Made by a program: the position numbers and the translations under genes. Source: a virus. Taken from it: 20,860 nt of DNA. Under the pieces are notes generated by a model. That model was given only the letters and a program-made list of their open reading frames with translations. It did no database searches and was not told the DNA's origin. This document shows, piece after piece, positions 1 through 7,149 of the stretch. Within the stretch, counting starts at the first letter, position 1, and the number at the start of each line of letters is the position of its first letter. Where the stretch lies: positions 1 through 20,860 of the IMG/VR virus record IMGVR_UViG_3300020204_003634. One strand, 5' to 3'.

Positions 1-47
1 TCTTCATCATCGCCATTAGAATATTCTGATAACCAATAATTACTCAT
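1..47 (-). CDS. Start of an unknown gene, cut by the window edge
   Basis: Only the first 15 codons are visible, reading MSNYWLSEYSNGDDE. The ATG lies 8 nt after a strong GGAGG ribosome binding site at 56-60, and the gene overlaps the end of the upstream gene by 8 bp, as is usual for coupled phage genes. The first residues (MSNYWLSE) resemble those of the upstream protein (MSIYWLAE), so the two may be related or share a short N-terminal motif. Nothing more can be said about function. Confidence 0.6.
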   Translation of the reverse strand, partial: MSNYWLSEYSNGDDE

Positions 48-363
48 TTTTTGAACCTCCGCTTACTGCACCCTGCCAAATAGCAGCCAGTCTGCAGTAG
101 CCATTTTCTTCAACGGTCTGAGCAACAATTTTACAGACCCCATTGCCCTCATAAAAGGCGCAGTTTCCACACTTAACTCCTATTGGAAGATTATCATTTT
201 CAATGCCAGGAACATATCCCACCCAAATACCATTGCCATCATCATTGGCTAACTTTCCATATTTACCAACAATACCAATCATGGCATTGACATACTCGGC
301 TTCTGCGGGAGCAAGTTTTTTATCCATTTGCTCTAATAGTTCTGCTAACCAATAAATAGACAT
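40..363 (-). CDS. Small four-cysteine protein, HiPIP-like spacing
   Basis: A protein of 107 residues if it starts at the ATG at 363, which has GGAG seven bases upstream; the reading frame stays open 13 codons further upstream but without a comparable site. Cysteines 65, 68, 77 and 90 are spaced C-X2-C-X8-C-X12-C. The stretch from C77 to GYC at 88-90 resembles the high-potential iron-sulfur protein signature as I remember it, except that the final aromatic residue is alanine. Small Cys-rich proteins of this look are found in many tailed phages near structural genes; their role is not known. It could equally bind zinc. A TTACTATAT motif lies 27 nt before the start, so it probably heads its own transcript, followed by the gene at 47. 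Confidence 0.7.
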   Translation of the reverse strand: MSIYWLAELLEQMDKKLAPAEAEYVNAMIGIVGKYGKLANDDGNGIWVGYVPGIENDNLPIGVKCGNCAFYEGNGVCKIVAQTVEENGYCRLAAIWQGAVSGGSKNE

Positions 364-390
364 TGTTATTCTCCAATCTTTTGCATAAAA

Positions 391-399
391 ATATAGTAA
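391..399 (-). promoter_or_regulatory. Candidate late promoter motif TTACTATAT
   Basis: TTACTATAT on the minus strand, with exactly 27 nt between it and the ATG at 363 and a GGAG site between. No good -35 box lies 17 bp upstream. The same core occurs before genes starting at 2364, 10316 and 11559. I infer a promoter read by a phage-specific sigma factor. Confidence 0.45.
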
Positions 400-409
400 C
401 AATATATTA

Positions 410-736
410 CTACATTGTTCCCCTTCGTTGCATCTCTAATCTTCTTCTAGCTTCTTCGTCATCTTGAGCTAAACCTCTAGCACGAGACATTCCAAAGCCA
501 GCTAAACCAAGAGCCCCAGCTATACCTAACATCTTAAGATTTCTAGCGCCGTTTGGACCTTGTGTGACGGCAGCCGATAAATCATCTGCTGCGGCTCTAA
601 GTCTTCCTGGAACTTTTGCTGGAGCACCACTAGATGGTCTTGGTGGTGTTGGGGCATTGGAATGTATTGTTGCTTGTGGCGGTGGTGTTGCGTTACCAGA
701 TTTAGTAACCTTTTCTGCTGTTTCTCTTGCTTGAGC
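410..736 (-). pseudogene. Displaced C-terminal part of the repeat protein
   Basis: Reading from the second duplicate copy in its own frame gives a coherent 108-residue tail that ends in TAG at 410. It begins with the same AQARETAEKVTKS seen in the first copy. A Pro-rich stretch follows, then a small hydrophobic segment (MLGIAGALGLAGFGM) and a charged end (DDEEARRRLEMQRRGTM). The region 410-525 would otherwise be non-coding. The arithmetic fits: 1736 bp minus 41 is 1695, exactly 565 codons. It is either the lost end of the protein, the end reached by ribosomal frameshifting, or the correct end if the duplication is an assembly error. Confidence 0.7.
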
Positions 737-2145
737 TCAGATTTAGTAACCTTTTCTGCTGTTTCTCTTGCCTGAGCTGCTGTAGGTGGTGGCGATGGCG
801 TATTGGCATCGATAACCGGTCTGCCAATTGGTTTCCTGCCTGGAGTTTCACCGGTAGTCACCGTAGGCTGAGAAGGAACCGAGCCTGGAGTTGGGCCGGT
901 AGTAACCGTAGGCTGAGAAGGAACCGAGCCTGGAGTTGGGCCGGTAGTAACCGTAGGCTGAGAAGGAACGGAGCCTGGAGTTGGGCCGGTAGTAACCGTA
1001 GGCTGAGAAGGAACCGAGCCTGGAGTTGGGCCGGTAGTAACCGTAGGCTGAGAAGGAACGGAGCCTGGAGTTGGGCCGGTAGTAACCGTAGGCTGATCGA
1101 AATATGGACGCCCAGCAGCTCTGGCAGCGTCTCTGGCAGCGGTTTTAGCTACCCCATCCATAGTTCTGTCATATTTCCCCAATACTCCATTTGCTTGGCG
1201 CCATGCTATTTGATCTTCAATTGTTGAATATGGGGTAGTGTAACCAGGTTTACCACTTAAAAGTTCATCCATTTCTGGAAAATTGTTTTTCACCTGCTCA
1301 ATTGCCTCTATATCCGTTGCGTCAAGAGTGCCGGCTATTATCATCCTTTTATTTTGTTCCACTTGTGCTGCAGTGGCGGGAGTTTTTCCTGGTCGATCTT
1401 TTACCTCCCCACTATGTGGATCATGCTGTAAATCTAAATATGGACGCCCATTATCATCAACGTAATATGGATTAAGATAATCTGTGGTAAATCTACCAGA
1501 TGTTTTCTGAGAAATGGGGGCATTCTTTTGCTCAACATTATAATCTACTGTTTTGCGATAATTAGGATCGTATTGATCTTCGAGACGATCAAAAAGATCG
1601 CTTCCTTCTACAATGCCAATAATCCTATCTCTTTCTTCTATAGTTTGAGCATAGAAGGTAAATTGTCTTCCTGGTCTATACGCAGAGCTAGTTTTAAATC
1701 CTATATCATTTTCTCCTAGTAGTTCAACTAATCTCAAAGTATCATTAGGATCAACAAATTTTTCTGCACCGCGCTCACCAGCTCTTAGCATGAATTTATA
1801 GAACCATTTTAAGCGCTCTCTTGAATCCATACCCGCAAGGTTAACTCCAAGAGCACTTGTTCTTTTCTGAAAATTTGAGAAAAGTTCTTGATCAATAACA
1901 TCAGCGCCTCCCATTATCCCTTTTGAGGGATCCTTGAGTTTTAATCCCATCTTTGCAAAAGCGTCTTCTTGCGTGAGCTCTGCCTTAAGATCTGCGTGTA
2001 ACTTCCATCCATGGTTAGTATTGACTCCATGTGCTTGATTTTTTAAATTAACCAAATCATTAGATTCAAATGCATTATTGTCAGCGCGGGGGGGTGAATA
2101 GCCCTTTGGAAAACGCGCCTTTACTTCATTTAAGTCTGCTGTCAT
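526..2145 (-). CDS. Large protein with Pro/Thr repeats, 3' end frameshifted
   Basis: The open frame gives 539 residues from an ATG at 2145 preceded by GGAGA. The first 345 residues or so are a charged, mixed-structure domain I do not recognise. Then come five 15-residue repeats (unit QPTVTTGPTPGSVPS) and a sixth diverged copy, a flexible Pro/Thr/Ser linker. After the repeats the frame reads through a 41-bp tandem duplication (697-778). The last 60 or so residues then become Gln/His-rich nonsense ending at 526, because 41 is not a multiple of three. Removing one copy restores a 564-residue protein ending at 410. I therefore think the called C-terminus is not the ancestral one. The linker architecture suits a virion or virion-associated protein, but that is inference. 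The upstream neighbour is a small zinc-finger protein (2161-2364), likely co-transcribed. Confidence 0.75.
   Translation of the reverse strand: MTADLNEVKARFPKGYSPPRADNNAFESNDLVNLKNQAHGVNTNHGWKLHADLKAELTQEDAFAKMGLKLKDPSKGIMGGADVIDQELFSNFQKRTSALGVNLAGMDSRERLKWFYKFMLRAGERGAEKFVDPNDTLRLVELLGENDIGFKTSSAYRPGRQFTFYAQTIEERDRIIGIVEGSDLFDRLEDQYDPNYRKTVDYNVEQKNAPISQKTSGRFTTDYLNPYYVDDNGRPYLDLQHDPHSGEVKDRPGKTPATAAQVEQNKRMIIAGTLDATDIEAIEQVKNNFPEMDELLSGKPGYTTPYSTIEDQIAWRQANGVLGKYDRTMDGVAKTAARDAARAAGRPYFDQPTVTTGPTPGSVPSQPTVTTGPTPGSVPSQPTVTTGPTPGSVPSQPTVTTGPTPGSVPSQPTVTTGPTPGSVPSQPTVTTGETPGRKPIGRPVIDANTPSPPPTAAQARETAEKVTKSELKQEKQQKRLLNLVTQHHRHKQQYIPMPQHHQDHLVVLQQKFQEDLEPQQMIYRLPSHKVQTALEILRC
697..778 (-). repeat. 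41-bp tandem duplication causing a frameshift
   Basis: Two adjacent 41-bp copies, 697-737 and 738-778, differ at a single base (t731 against c772). The length is 2 mod 3, so the second copy is read out of frame. The single difference fits either an older duplication or two strain variants joined by an assembler. Confidence 0.9.
839..1095 (-). repeat. 45-bp coding tandem repeats, five full units plus edges
   Basis: Units begin at 866, 911, 956, 1001, 1046 and 1091 with an exact 45-bp period, and a diverged partial unit lies at 839-865. They encode QPTVTTGPTPGSVPS. Units differ mainly at one synonymous base (aaccg or aacgg), in the order C, C, G, C, G. This suggests duplication of two-unit blocks by slippage or unequal exchange. 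Confidence 0.95.
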
Positions 2146-2160
2146 TACATTCTCCGATTA

Positions 2161-2364
2161 TTATTTAATACATTTTCTAGAGCAGAATCTCTGATTATTA
2201 TGCTCATAAACCATACCTCTAATAAATTCTCTGCTACAAGATGCACAATGAAATTTAACACCGGATATACCATAAAATAAGACTGGTTTACCCTTCTGCT
2301 CGACTTTTTGAACAGCGGTTGAGGTATTTGCATAATTCTTTTTTGCTGGTTTTTTACCTGCCAT
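2161..2364 (-). CDS. Small zinc-finger-like basic protein
   Basis: A protein of 67 residues from an ATG with AGGAG upstream. The N-terminus is lysine-rich (MAGKKPAKKN). The C-terminal half has two cysteine pairs, C40-X2-C43 and C61-X3-C65, in the setting FHCASC...RFCSRKC, which looks like a single treble-clef or TRASH-type zinc-binding fold. It could bind nucleic acid or protein, but no family is certain. The gene ends 15 bp before the start of the large repeat protein, so the two probably share a transcript, with the TTACTATAT motif at 2395-2403 as candidate promoter. Confidence 0.7.
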   Translation of the reverse strand: MAGKKPAKKNYANTSTAVQKVEQKGKPVLFYGISGVKFHCASCSREFIRGMVYEHNNQRFCSRKCIK

Positions 2365-2394
2365 TACCTACTCCTTATCATAGTAAACACAAGG

Positions 2395-2403
2395 ATATAG
2401 TAA
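2395..2403 (-). promoter_or_regulatory. Candidate late promoter motif TTACTATAT
   Basis: TTACTATAT on the minus strand lies in the 44-bp gap between the sugar cassette and the zinc-finger gene, 30 nt before the ATG at 2364, with AAGGAG between. No -35 box is visible. It matches the motifs at 391, 11587 and (one base different) 10349. Confidence 0.45.
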
Positions 2404-2408
2404 TTGTT

Positions 2409-3182
2409 TTATCGAAGAATAGTCCAATCTTCAGGTATTAGATCCTTTGTATCGGCACCTATTTTCGGGCCAAACCAAACTGGTGGGACTATAACGGAGT
2501 TATTATTATTCTTATTAAGCCACGCTCCCCACCAGCTAAAAGAGCTATTAGCTATAATATTAGAATGACACTGGGTCATTAAATACAAATCAATAAAATG
2601 ATGGTTATGAGAAAAAACAAACCTATCTGAATCCAATAATGACAAAGATTTACACCAATTAATATCATCAGAAAAAACAATACCAAAATCATAGTCATTA
2701 AAAAGACTGATAGCAGATTCATAATATTCTTGGCTTGGCGTAGGATGTGCATCTGGATTATTTAAATAATCAGTTCTTCTAAAGTGAATAGAAAAAACTT
2801 TGTGATCACTAAATATTTCAGAATACCTATCTGCTGCCTCAACTATTTCTGCCTTAAAAGCAAACTCATTCCTAATAATATTTTCTATGTTTTTAAAATA
2901 TTTTTCAGTTTGAAAGTATCCAAATAAATCTATATTATCAGGAAATCCTTTCATAAAATTTTCATCAAAATGAAAATGTGGTTCATTAAAAGTTTGACTA
3001 GGAAAATTATTACCTAACCTATTAGAGGCCTCATTCATTTCAAAAAGATCAAAAAGTTGATGACGATTTGCGGGAATAATAAAATCATAATTGTTAGAAT
3101 GCGCAATCCCTCTAAGGGATGCGTATTGGAACATCTGATTTCCAAGACGACCGTTTAGCCCAAGTCTACTATAGGACAGCAT
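2409..3182 (-). CDS. GT11 fucosyltransferase-like glycosyltransferase
   Basis: A 257-residue protein with the landmarks of glycosyltransferase family 11 (alpha-1,2-fucosyltransferase type, GDP-fucose donor, GT-B fold). These are GRLGNQMFQYA at 11-21, GYFQTEKYF at 88-96, HFRRTDY at 133-139 and NSSFSWWGAWLN at 212-223. The usual HxRRGDY reads HFRRTDY here, with Thr replacing Gly. Family members transfer L-fucose, or sometimes a related sugar, to a terminal galactose. The neighbouring epimerase resembles GDP-mannose 3,5-epimerase, which makes GDP-L-galactose, so an L-galactose donor is worth considering; this is inference. It is the last gene of the sugar cassette, and its ATG follows GGGAAAG. 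Confidence 0.9.
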   Translation of the reverse strand: MLSYSRLGLNGRLGNQMFQYASLRGIAHSNNYDFIIPANRHQLFDLFEMNEASNRLGNNFPSQTFNEPHFHFDENFMKGFPDNIDLFGYFQTEKYFKNIENIIRNEFAFKAEIVEAADRYSEIFSDHKVFSIHFRRTDYLNNPDAHPTPSQEYYESAISLFNDYDFGIVFSDDINWCKSLSLLDSDRFVFSHNHHFIDLYLMTQCHSNIIANSSFSWWGAWLNKNNNNSVIVPPVWFGPKIGADTKDLIPEDWTILR

Positions 3183-3267
3183 TTCTTTCCCAGTTTTCCC
3201 ATATAAACGGATATCGCCAAGTTAAATGATGAGTTTGGGAAAGCTTATCTGCTGGTCTTATTTTCAT
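3169..3267 (-). CDS. Possible 32-residue peptide in the sugar cassette
   Basis: A short frame begins with an ATG that overlaps the stop of the epimerase gene as ATGA (3267-3264) and ends with TAG 14 bp inside the fucosyltransferase gene. It would give a peptide starting MKIRPADKLSQTHH and rich in Trp/Tyr (WRYPFIWENW). The overlaps at both ends are typical of coupled phage genes, and the frame fills an 81-bp gap in an otherwise gapless operon. It could also be a remnant of a longer protein or chance; I see no family match. Confidence 0.35.
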   Translation of the reverse strand: MKIRPADKLSQTHHLTWRYPFIWENWERNAVL

Positions 3268-4247
3268 TTCTTCTTCCAGCCCATTGGGTCATCTGTCATA
3301 CGATTGTAAATCCACTCGTATGTTTTTTCCATGCCATCTGTCAATGTAATACTAGGCTCCCACCCAAACGTGCTACGGAATAAAGTATTATCACTATTTC
3401 TACCACGCACACCCTGAGGTGCATCAAGATTGTAATTTCTTTTAACTTTAATTCCAGCAATATCTTCAGCGATAGATACTAGCTGATTGATTGTTACTAA
3501 CTCTGCGCTACCTATGTTAACCGGCGTATGCAATGTTGAGTTAGAAAGCTCCCAGGTTCCACGAACACAATCATCAATATACATAAAAGATCTAGTCTGC
3601 TCACCGTCTCCCCAAACCTCAATTTCATGATTACCAGAAAGTTTAGCTTCAATGACCTTTCTTATAATAGCTGCTGGAGCTTTTTCTCTTCCACCTTTAT
3701 AAGTTCCATATGGTCCATAAACATTATGGTATCTAGCGACATGGGTTTTAATTCCATAATCCTCCATAAAATGTCTGCACATTCTTTCTGAAAACAATTT
3801 TTCCCAACCATAACCATCTTCTGACTGAGCAGGATAAGCATCCTCTTCCTTTAAGGCTGTAACATCAGCGGACGATTGTTTTCCAGCGTTGTATACGCAT
3901 GCCGAAGATGTATATAAATAACTTTCTACACCATTTTTTCTAGCGGCATCTATCAGATTTGTGTTGATTAATACGGTCATCATACAGTCTGCCTTATTGT
4001 TTTCAATAAATCCCATACCACCCATATTGGCTGAAAGATTATAAACACGATCCATTGTCTTAGTCAGAGCATCGCAATTATTTGCTATAGAAACATCACT
4101 AGTTATATTATGGGCATCGTTGTGAAGTTGATACCATTCTATTGAATTCTTCTTATCTACAGCCGTTACAGTGTGCCCCTCTTGCAAAAGCTTTTTCGTT
4201 AGGTGTCCACCAATAAATCCACCTGCTCCAGTAATTAAAATTTTCAT
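3264..4247 (-). CDS. GDP-mannose 3,5-epimerase-like SDR enzyme
   Basis: A 327-residue extended short-chain dehydrogenase/reductase. The NAD-binding motif GAGGFIGG lies at 7-14. The catalytic Tyr146 and Lys150 are in YGWEK. The strongest likeness is to GDP-mannose 3,5-epimerase: NMGGMGFIENN at 74-84, SSACVY with C116 at 114-119, the HNVYGPYGTYKGGREKAPAA stretch with K189, WGDGEQTRSF at 212-221, and GVRGRNSDNT at 279-288. In the plant enzyme the equivalent Cys and Lys do the C3/C5 acid-base chemistry, converting GDP-D-mannose to GDP-L-galactose or GDP-L-gulose. It starts as TAATG at the end of the GT2 gene, with GGAGAT upstream, so it is co-translated with the glycosyltransferases it presumably supplies. 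A related GDP- or dTDP-sugar epimerase/dehydratase is the alternative. Confidence 0.9.
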   Translation of the reverse strand: MKILITGAGGFIGGHLTKKLLQEGHTVTAVDKKNSIEWYQLHNDAHNITSDVSIANNCDALTKTMDRVYNLSANMGGMGFIENNKADCMMTVLINTNLIDAARKNGVESYLYTSSACVYNAGKQSSADVTALKEEDAYPAQSEDGYGWEKLFSERMCRHFMEDYGIKTHVARYHNVYGPYGTYKGGREKAPAAIIRKVIEAKLSGNHEIEVWGDGEQTRSFMYIDDCVRGTWELSNSTLHTPVNIGSAELVTINQLVSIAEDIAGIKVKRNYNLDAPQGVRGRNSDNTLFRSTFGWEPSITLTDGMEKTYEWIYNRMTDDPMGWKKK

Positions 4248-5083
4248 TATGATAATCTCCTATTCTCATTATGATCTTCAGTTAAGATTAATTCTTTATG
4301 TCTATTATATAATAATTTCATATTTTTATGATTAGCCTCATATAGCCAGCTGCCAACGGAACCAGTTTTTCTCGTGCCTCCCCAAGAATAGTCTGAAATA
4401 TAATCAATCCAGTAAAACCCAGCAACTTTTCCAAAATATTTAAAAGCTCTGTAACAAAGATCGTGATCATCTAGTTCTTGAGGAGAATAATCCTCATCAA
4501 GATAATCTAGTTTACATAAAATATCATGGTCTATCATTAGTGGTCCACGATTAACGGAACTTCTAATAGCAAATGTTTCTCTGTTAATACTATTTTTATC
4601 AGCGTGGTTAGTATGAACTAATATGTCGCACCAACAATTATCTAAATTTTCTGTAACATATATGTGCTTTGAATTAGGGTTATATCTCCAGTCGTGAGCA
4701 GTTCTAGCAGTCACTGCAAAGACATCAGAAAAACCAAAAGGCTTTTCCATTCTAAGATTCCAGTCTTGCTCATTTATAACCATGTCATCTTGGATGATGA
4801 CAACCTTATCGCCCCGAGCGTGCTTTAATCCAATGTTGTTTGCTTTTGTCTCAAAAACATTATCCGCATATAGTATGCTGATATTTTTATTAAACTTTTT
4901 AGAAAAAGATACAGCTATTTCTTCAGACTTATCATCACATCCATCAAGAACAATAATCAATTCATAATTTCCTGATGTAAATTTTTTGATGTTATTTAAT
5001 ACGGTTTTTAAAAGAAAATCTTTATTGTGTACTGTTAATATAAGACTATGCATTTGGGAATGTGTACTTTCTAATTTTTCCAT
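4247..5083 (-). CDS. Family 2 glycosyltransferase (GT-A)
   Basis: A 278-residue GT2-type protein. The Rossmann-like start SLILTVHNKDFLLKTVLNNI is followed by the donor-binding strand IIVLDGCDD (43-51). ARGDKVVIIQDDMV (89-102) carries the metal-binding Asp pair D99-D100. ELDDHDLCYRA (203-213) matches the catalytic ED motif region. It should transfer a nucleotide sugar with inversion; the acceptor is unknown. The frame starts at 5083, overlapping the previous gene by 38 bp. A second ATG at 5053, which would overlap by only 8 bp, is just upstream of the conserved fold, so that start is also plausible; neither has a strong binding site. No membrane segment is visible, so it is probably cytoplasmic. 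Confidence 0.88.
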   Translation of the reverse strand: MEKLESTHSQMHSLILTVHNKDFLLKTVLNNIKKFTSGNYELIIVLDGCDDKSEEIAVSFSKKFNKNISILYADNVFETKANNIGLKHARGDKVVIIQDDMVINEQDWNLRMEKPFGFSDVFAVTARTAHDWRYNPNSKHIYVTENLDNCWCDILVHTNHADKNSINRETFAIRSSVNRGPLMIDHDILCKLDYLDEDYSPQELDDHDLCYRAFKYFGKVAGFYWIDYISDYSWGGTRKTGSVGSWLYEANHKNMKLLYNRHKELILTEDHNENRRLS

Positions 5084-5726
5084 TATCGACTTTAAGATTA
5101 TATTTTACCACAAGATTGGTAAGTATGCTTTGATCATGTCTATGATCCTGAAATGAAGGAAGGTTATCTTTGCCAGATACATTTTGTATATCTGTTAATA
5201 TTCTTTCGTCCAAACAATAATGTAGCCATTCATTTAATAAACTAATAGATGACTTTTTATTTTTCCAAAAAGATACTCCAGCCTCCAACTGACTAGCTGA
5301 CCAGTATTTTTCTGAATCACAATCCATATAAACAAAACAATCTCGTTTAGTCCACTTTGCGTTGTTGTTTCCATAAGTGATAAATAATTGATCTACATTA
5401 TTCATCTGACTTATCAATTCTGATTCAAAAGAAATATCATCTAGCTGCGAATGAAATACGTCTCCAGAATCAATATAGAAAACAGTATCGTCATCATCAG
5501 CAAATGTTTCTAGGGCATGCTTTATAATATAAGGTTTCCACAACCAATATCCAGCACCACGTGTTTGATCTAAAATTTTTTTATTTGATTTATAAAAATC
5601 TGTTCTCTGAAACCAATGCTCTGTATAGGGTGCTATTTTAAAATTATTTAAAACAGCTTTTTGACATAGGGCAAGCTGCTTGTCAGAAAACTTATCATTT
5701 GCGTAAGTTACAAATAGTATAGCCAT
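5046..5726 (-). CDS. Putative glycosyltransferase with YWLWKP motif
   Basis: A 226-residue protein with the motif RGAGYWLWKPYII at 56-68 and a DxD-like element VFYIDSGDV at 82-90, the pattern of a GT-A-like family often found in polysaccharide loci. A late HDQSIL (198-203) fits the third conserved block of such enzymes. The donor and acceptor are not known. The gene sits between a DUF616-like gene and the GT2 gene. Its ATG has only a weak ribosome binding site (AAAG), and a 7-bp hairpin at 5742-5760 lies 15 nt upstream in the only real gap of the cassette. Confidence 0.7.
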   Translation of the reverse strand: MAILFVTYANDKFSDKQLALCQKAVLNNFKIAPYTEHWFQRTDFYKSNKKILDQTRGAGYWLWKPYIIKHALETFADDDDTVFYIDSGDVFHSQLDDISFESELISQMNNVDQLFITYGNNNAKWTKRDCFVYMDCDSEKYWSASQLEAGVSFWKNKKSSISLLNEWLHYCLDERILTDIQNVSGKDNLPSFQDHRHDQSILTNLVVKYNLKVDNGKIRKYTFPNA

Positions 5727-5741
5727 CTTTAAATCTCATGT

Positions 5742-5760
5742 AAGAATCTCTTTGATTCTT
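5742..5760. repeat. Intergenic inverted repeat, AAGAATC arms
   Basis: Perfect 7-bp arms (AAGAATC/GATTCTT) around a 5-nt loop in the 43-bp gap between two sugar-cassette genes. No T-run follows on either strand, so it is not a standard terminator. It may be an RNA processing or stability element, or chance. Confidence 0.4.
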
Positions 5761-5769
5761 CCAATTACA

Positions 5770-6450
5770 TCAATCTGCGTTCTTATGTGCCGATAAATAT
5801 AGCCAACCCATATCTCTCCAGCTTTTTGGTAGTACATCTGGCTGAAATTGAGTTTTCCATAAACAGTAAGGGAAACTTACCTGATCCTGATATGACCATG
5901 TTAGATTTTGTTGATGCCAAAGCTCTCCAAGTTCTTTAACTTTTGGATTAGTTAAATCTCTAGCGGACACACCGCATTCATATAAGCCATATTCTGTTGG
6001 AAAACCTTCAGCAACATAAGATGCCACCTGTTCATCAAGTGGCTCTTTTGCGTATTTTGGCGGCCTAATGGTAGCTTCTCCGTAGGCGCAATGTCTACCA
6101 TCAAAATGAGGTGAAGCAACAAAACCATTTTTCATATACGACATTATTTCAGAAACAAAATTCATATTGATAACAGCCATTGAGCCATCTATCCATATCA
6201 TATATTTATAGTTATTCAAGATTGGTATTGAATGCGGATTCAGCTTTGGTCTCTTGGATCTACGTCTACTATCCAAATGCTCATCGCCCAAAAGCTCCAC
6301 CTTCCATGGTTTTGGGGCATCAAAAGAATTTTTTCCATCAGTAAAATAAACATAATCTACGCCATGTATATGATTCTGAGTAAGACAATGATCATACTCT
6401 CCAGTAACAGCAGTAACAATTACCGTCTGCCCATACCAATCTTCTACCAT
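5770..6450 (-). CDS. DUF616 (TOD1/MUCI70-type) glycosyltransferase-like
   Basis: A 226-residue protein from the ATG at 6450, which has GAGGAG four bases upstream; an in-frame TTG at 6462 is less likely because it puts that site inside the gene. The core resembles the DUF616 family: RRSKRPKLNPHSIPIL, then YMIWIDGSM, then PHFDGRHCAYGEA, then a late GLYECGVSARD block and a DQVSFPYCLW block. Plant members include MUCI70 and TOD1-like proteins, and the fold is GT-A-like with IDGS acting in the DxD position. The specific sugar is unknown. The gene overlaps no neighbour but begins 8 nt after the GT25-like gene ends, so it belongs to the same transcript. Confidence 0.78.
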   Translation of the reverse strand: MVEDWYGQTVIVTAVTGEYDHCLTQNHIHGVDYVYFTDGKNSFDAPKPWKVELLGDEHLDSRRRSKRPKLNPHSIPILNNYKYMIWIDGSMAVINMNFVSEIMSYMKNGFVASPHFDGRHCAYGEATIRPPKYAKEPLDEQVASYVAEGFPTEYGLYECGVSARDLTNPKVKELGELWHQQNLTWSYQDQVSFPYCLWKTQFQPDVLPKSWRDMGWLYLSAHKNAD

Positions 6451-6458
6451 GACACTCC

Positions 6459-7130
6459 TCAAAAAGCTGTTGTAAACATCTCTATAGCTTCAGGTTGTTC
6501 TTCCGCTATTTTTGGATGTATAGTTTCTATACTAACAATTGGTTCACGGATAAACCTATCAGATGCAAACCAACCATTTATTTTTGTTTCATTTATTAAC
6601 TTTTTTGCACCGTTTGGATTTATCGCATAAGCATAGGTGCAATTCATGGAATGCACACCAGAAGCTTCACCAGGAGAGAAACCCATTCTAAAAACAGAAT
6701 TTTCTTGAACAGTGCAGTATTGATCAAAACCATTTCGCATTTTTCTACGGCGGATTGATCCCTCCCAATCAAGATGAAGAACGTCACTCCATTCTGGGCT
6801 TGACCATTCTCTCAACAATATAGCATCGTGTTCCAAAATGATGATAGGCTCATTAAATTCTACGCAAATATTCCACAACGCATAATGTGAAGCAAAACAT
6901 CCCCTAGTACCAGGAACGGAAGTCCATTTATTGTATAGATCAAAATAAGGAATATTATAGTCCCAAACAGGTTTTATATTATGATCCTCAAACAATGATA
7001 GAGAATCGTCTTTGGTATACGCTGCAAAATAAAAAGCCTCATAACCGAATTGTTTAGCTGACTCAAAAGCTTTAGCCGCTAAACGCTCTGATGAATCCAT
7101 CCCTTCAATTGTTATAATAAATACTTTCAC
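6459..7130 (-). CDS. GT25-like (LPS glycosyltransferase type) protein
   Basis: A 223-residue protein starting with GTG at 7130, five bases after AAAGGA. It begins with MKVFIITIEGMDSSERL, the typical GT25 start in which a short strand is followed by a residue-rich Ser/Arg turn. GTRGCFASHYALW (74-86) and the DxD-like ILEHDAIL (98-105) follow, then AYAINPNGAKKLIN (167-180) and SDRFI (190-194). All are conserved landmarks of family 25, whose bacterial members (LgtB/LpsA type) add galactose or glucose to lipooligosaccharide. It is the first gene of the sugar cassette, 20 bp after the tRNA gene. Confidence 0.85.
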   Translation of the reverse strand: MKVFIITIEGMDSSERLAAKAFESAKQFGYEAFYFAAYTKDDSLSLFEDHNIKPVWDYNIPYFDLYNKWTSVPGTRGCFASHYALWNICVEFNEPIIILEHDAILLREWSSPEWSDVLHLDWEGSIRRRKMRNGFDQYCTVQENSVFRMGFSPGEASGVHSMNCTYAYAINPNGAKKLINETKINGWFASDRFIREPIVSIETIHPKIAEEQPEAIEMFTTAF

Positions 7131-7149
7131 AATTATCCTTTAATGCAAC

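Noticed and set aside
697-778. Programmed -1 frameshifting as the explanation for the broken repeat protein
   Set aside because: No convincing slippery heptamer or following RNA structure is visible at the junction; the duplication alone explains it. Not excluded fully.
839-1095. Possible CRISPR array because of regular direct repeats
   Set aside because: The units are contiguous, with no spacers, and lie in frame in a coding sequence.
727-1227. Long plus-strand frame with WAGSNRRLRRN repeats
   Set aside because: It is the antisense shadow of the 45-bp coding repeats of the minus-strand gene; it has no ribosome binding site.
6232-6630. Plus-strand frame of 132 codons across the DUF616 and GT25 genes
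   Set aside because: Antisense to two well-supported glycosyltransferase genes and without a ribosome binding site.
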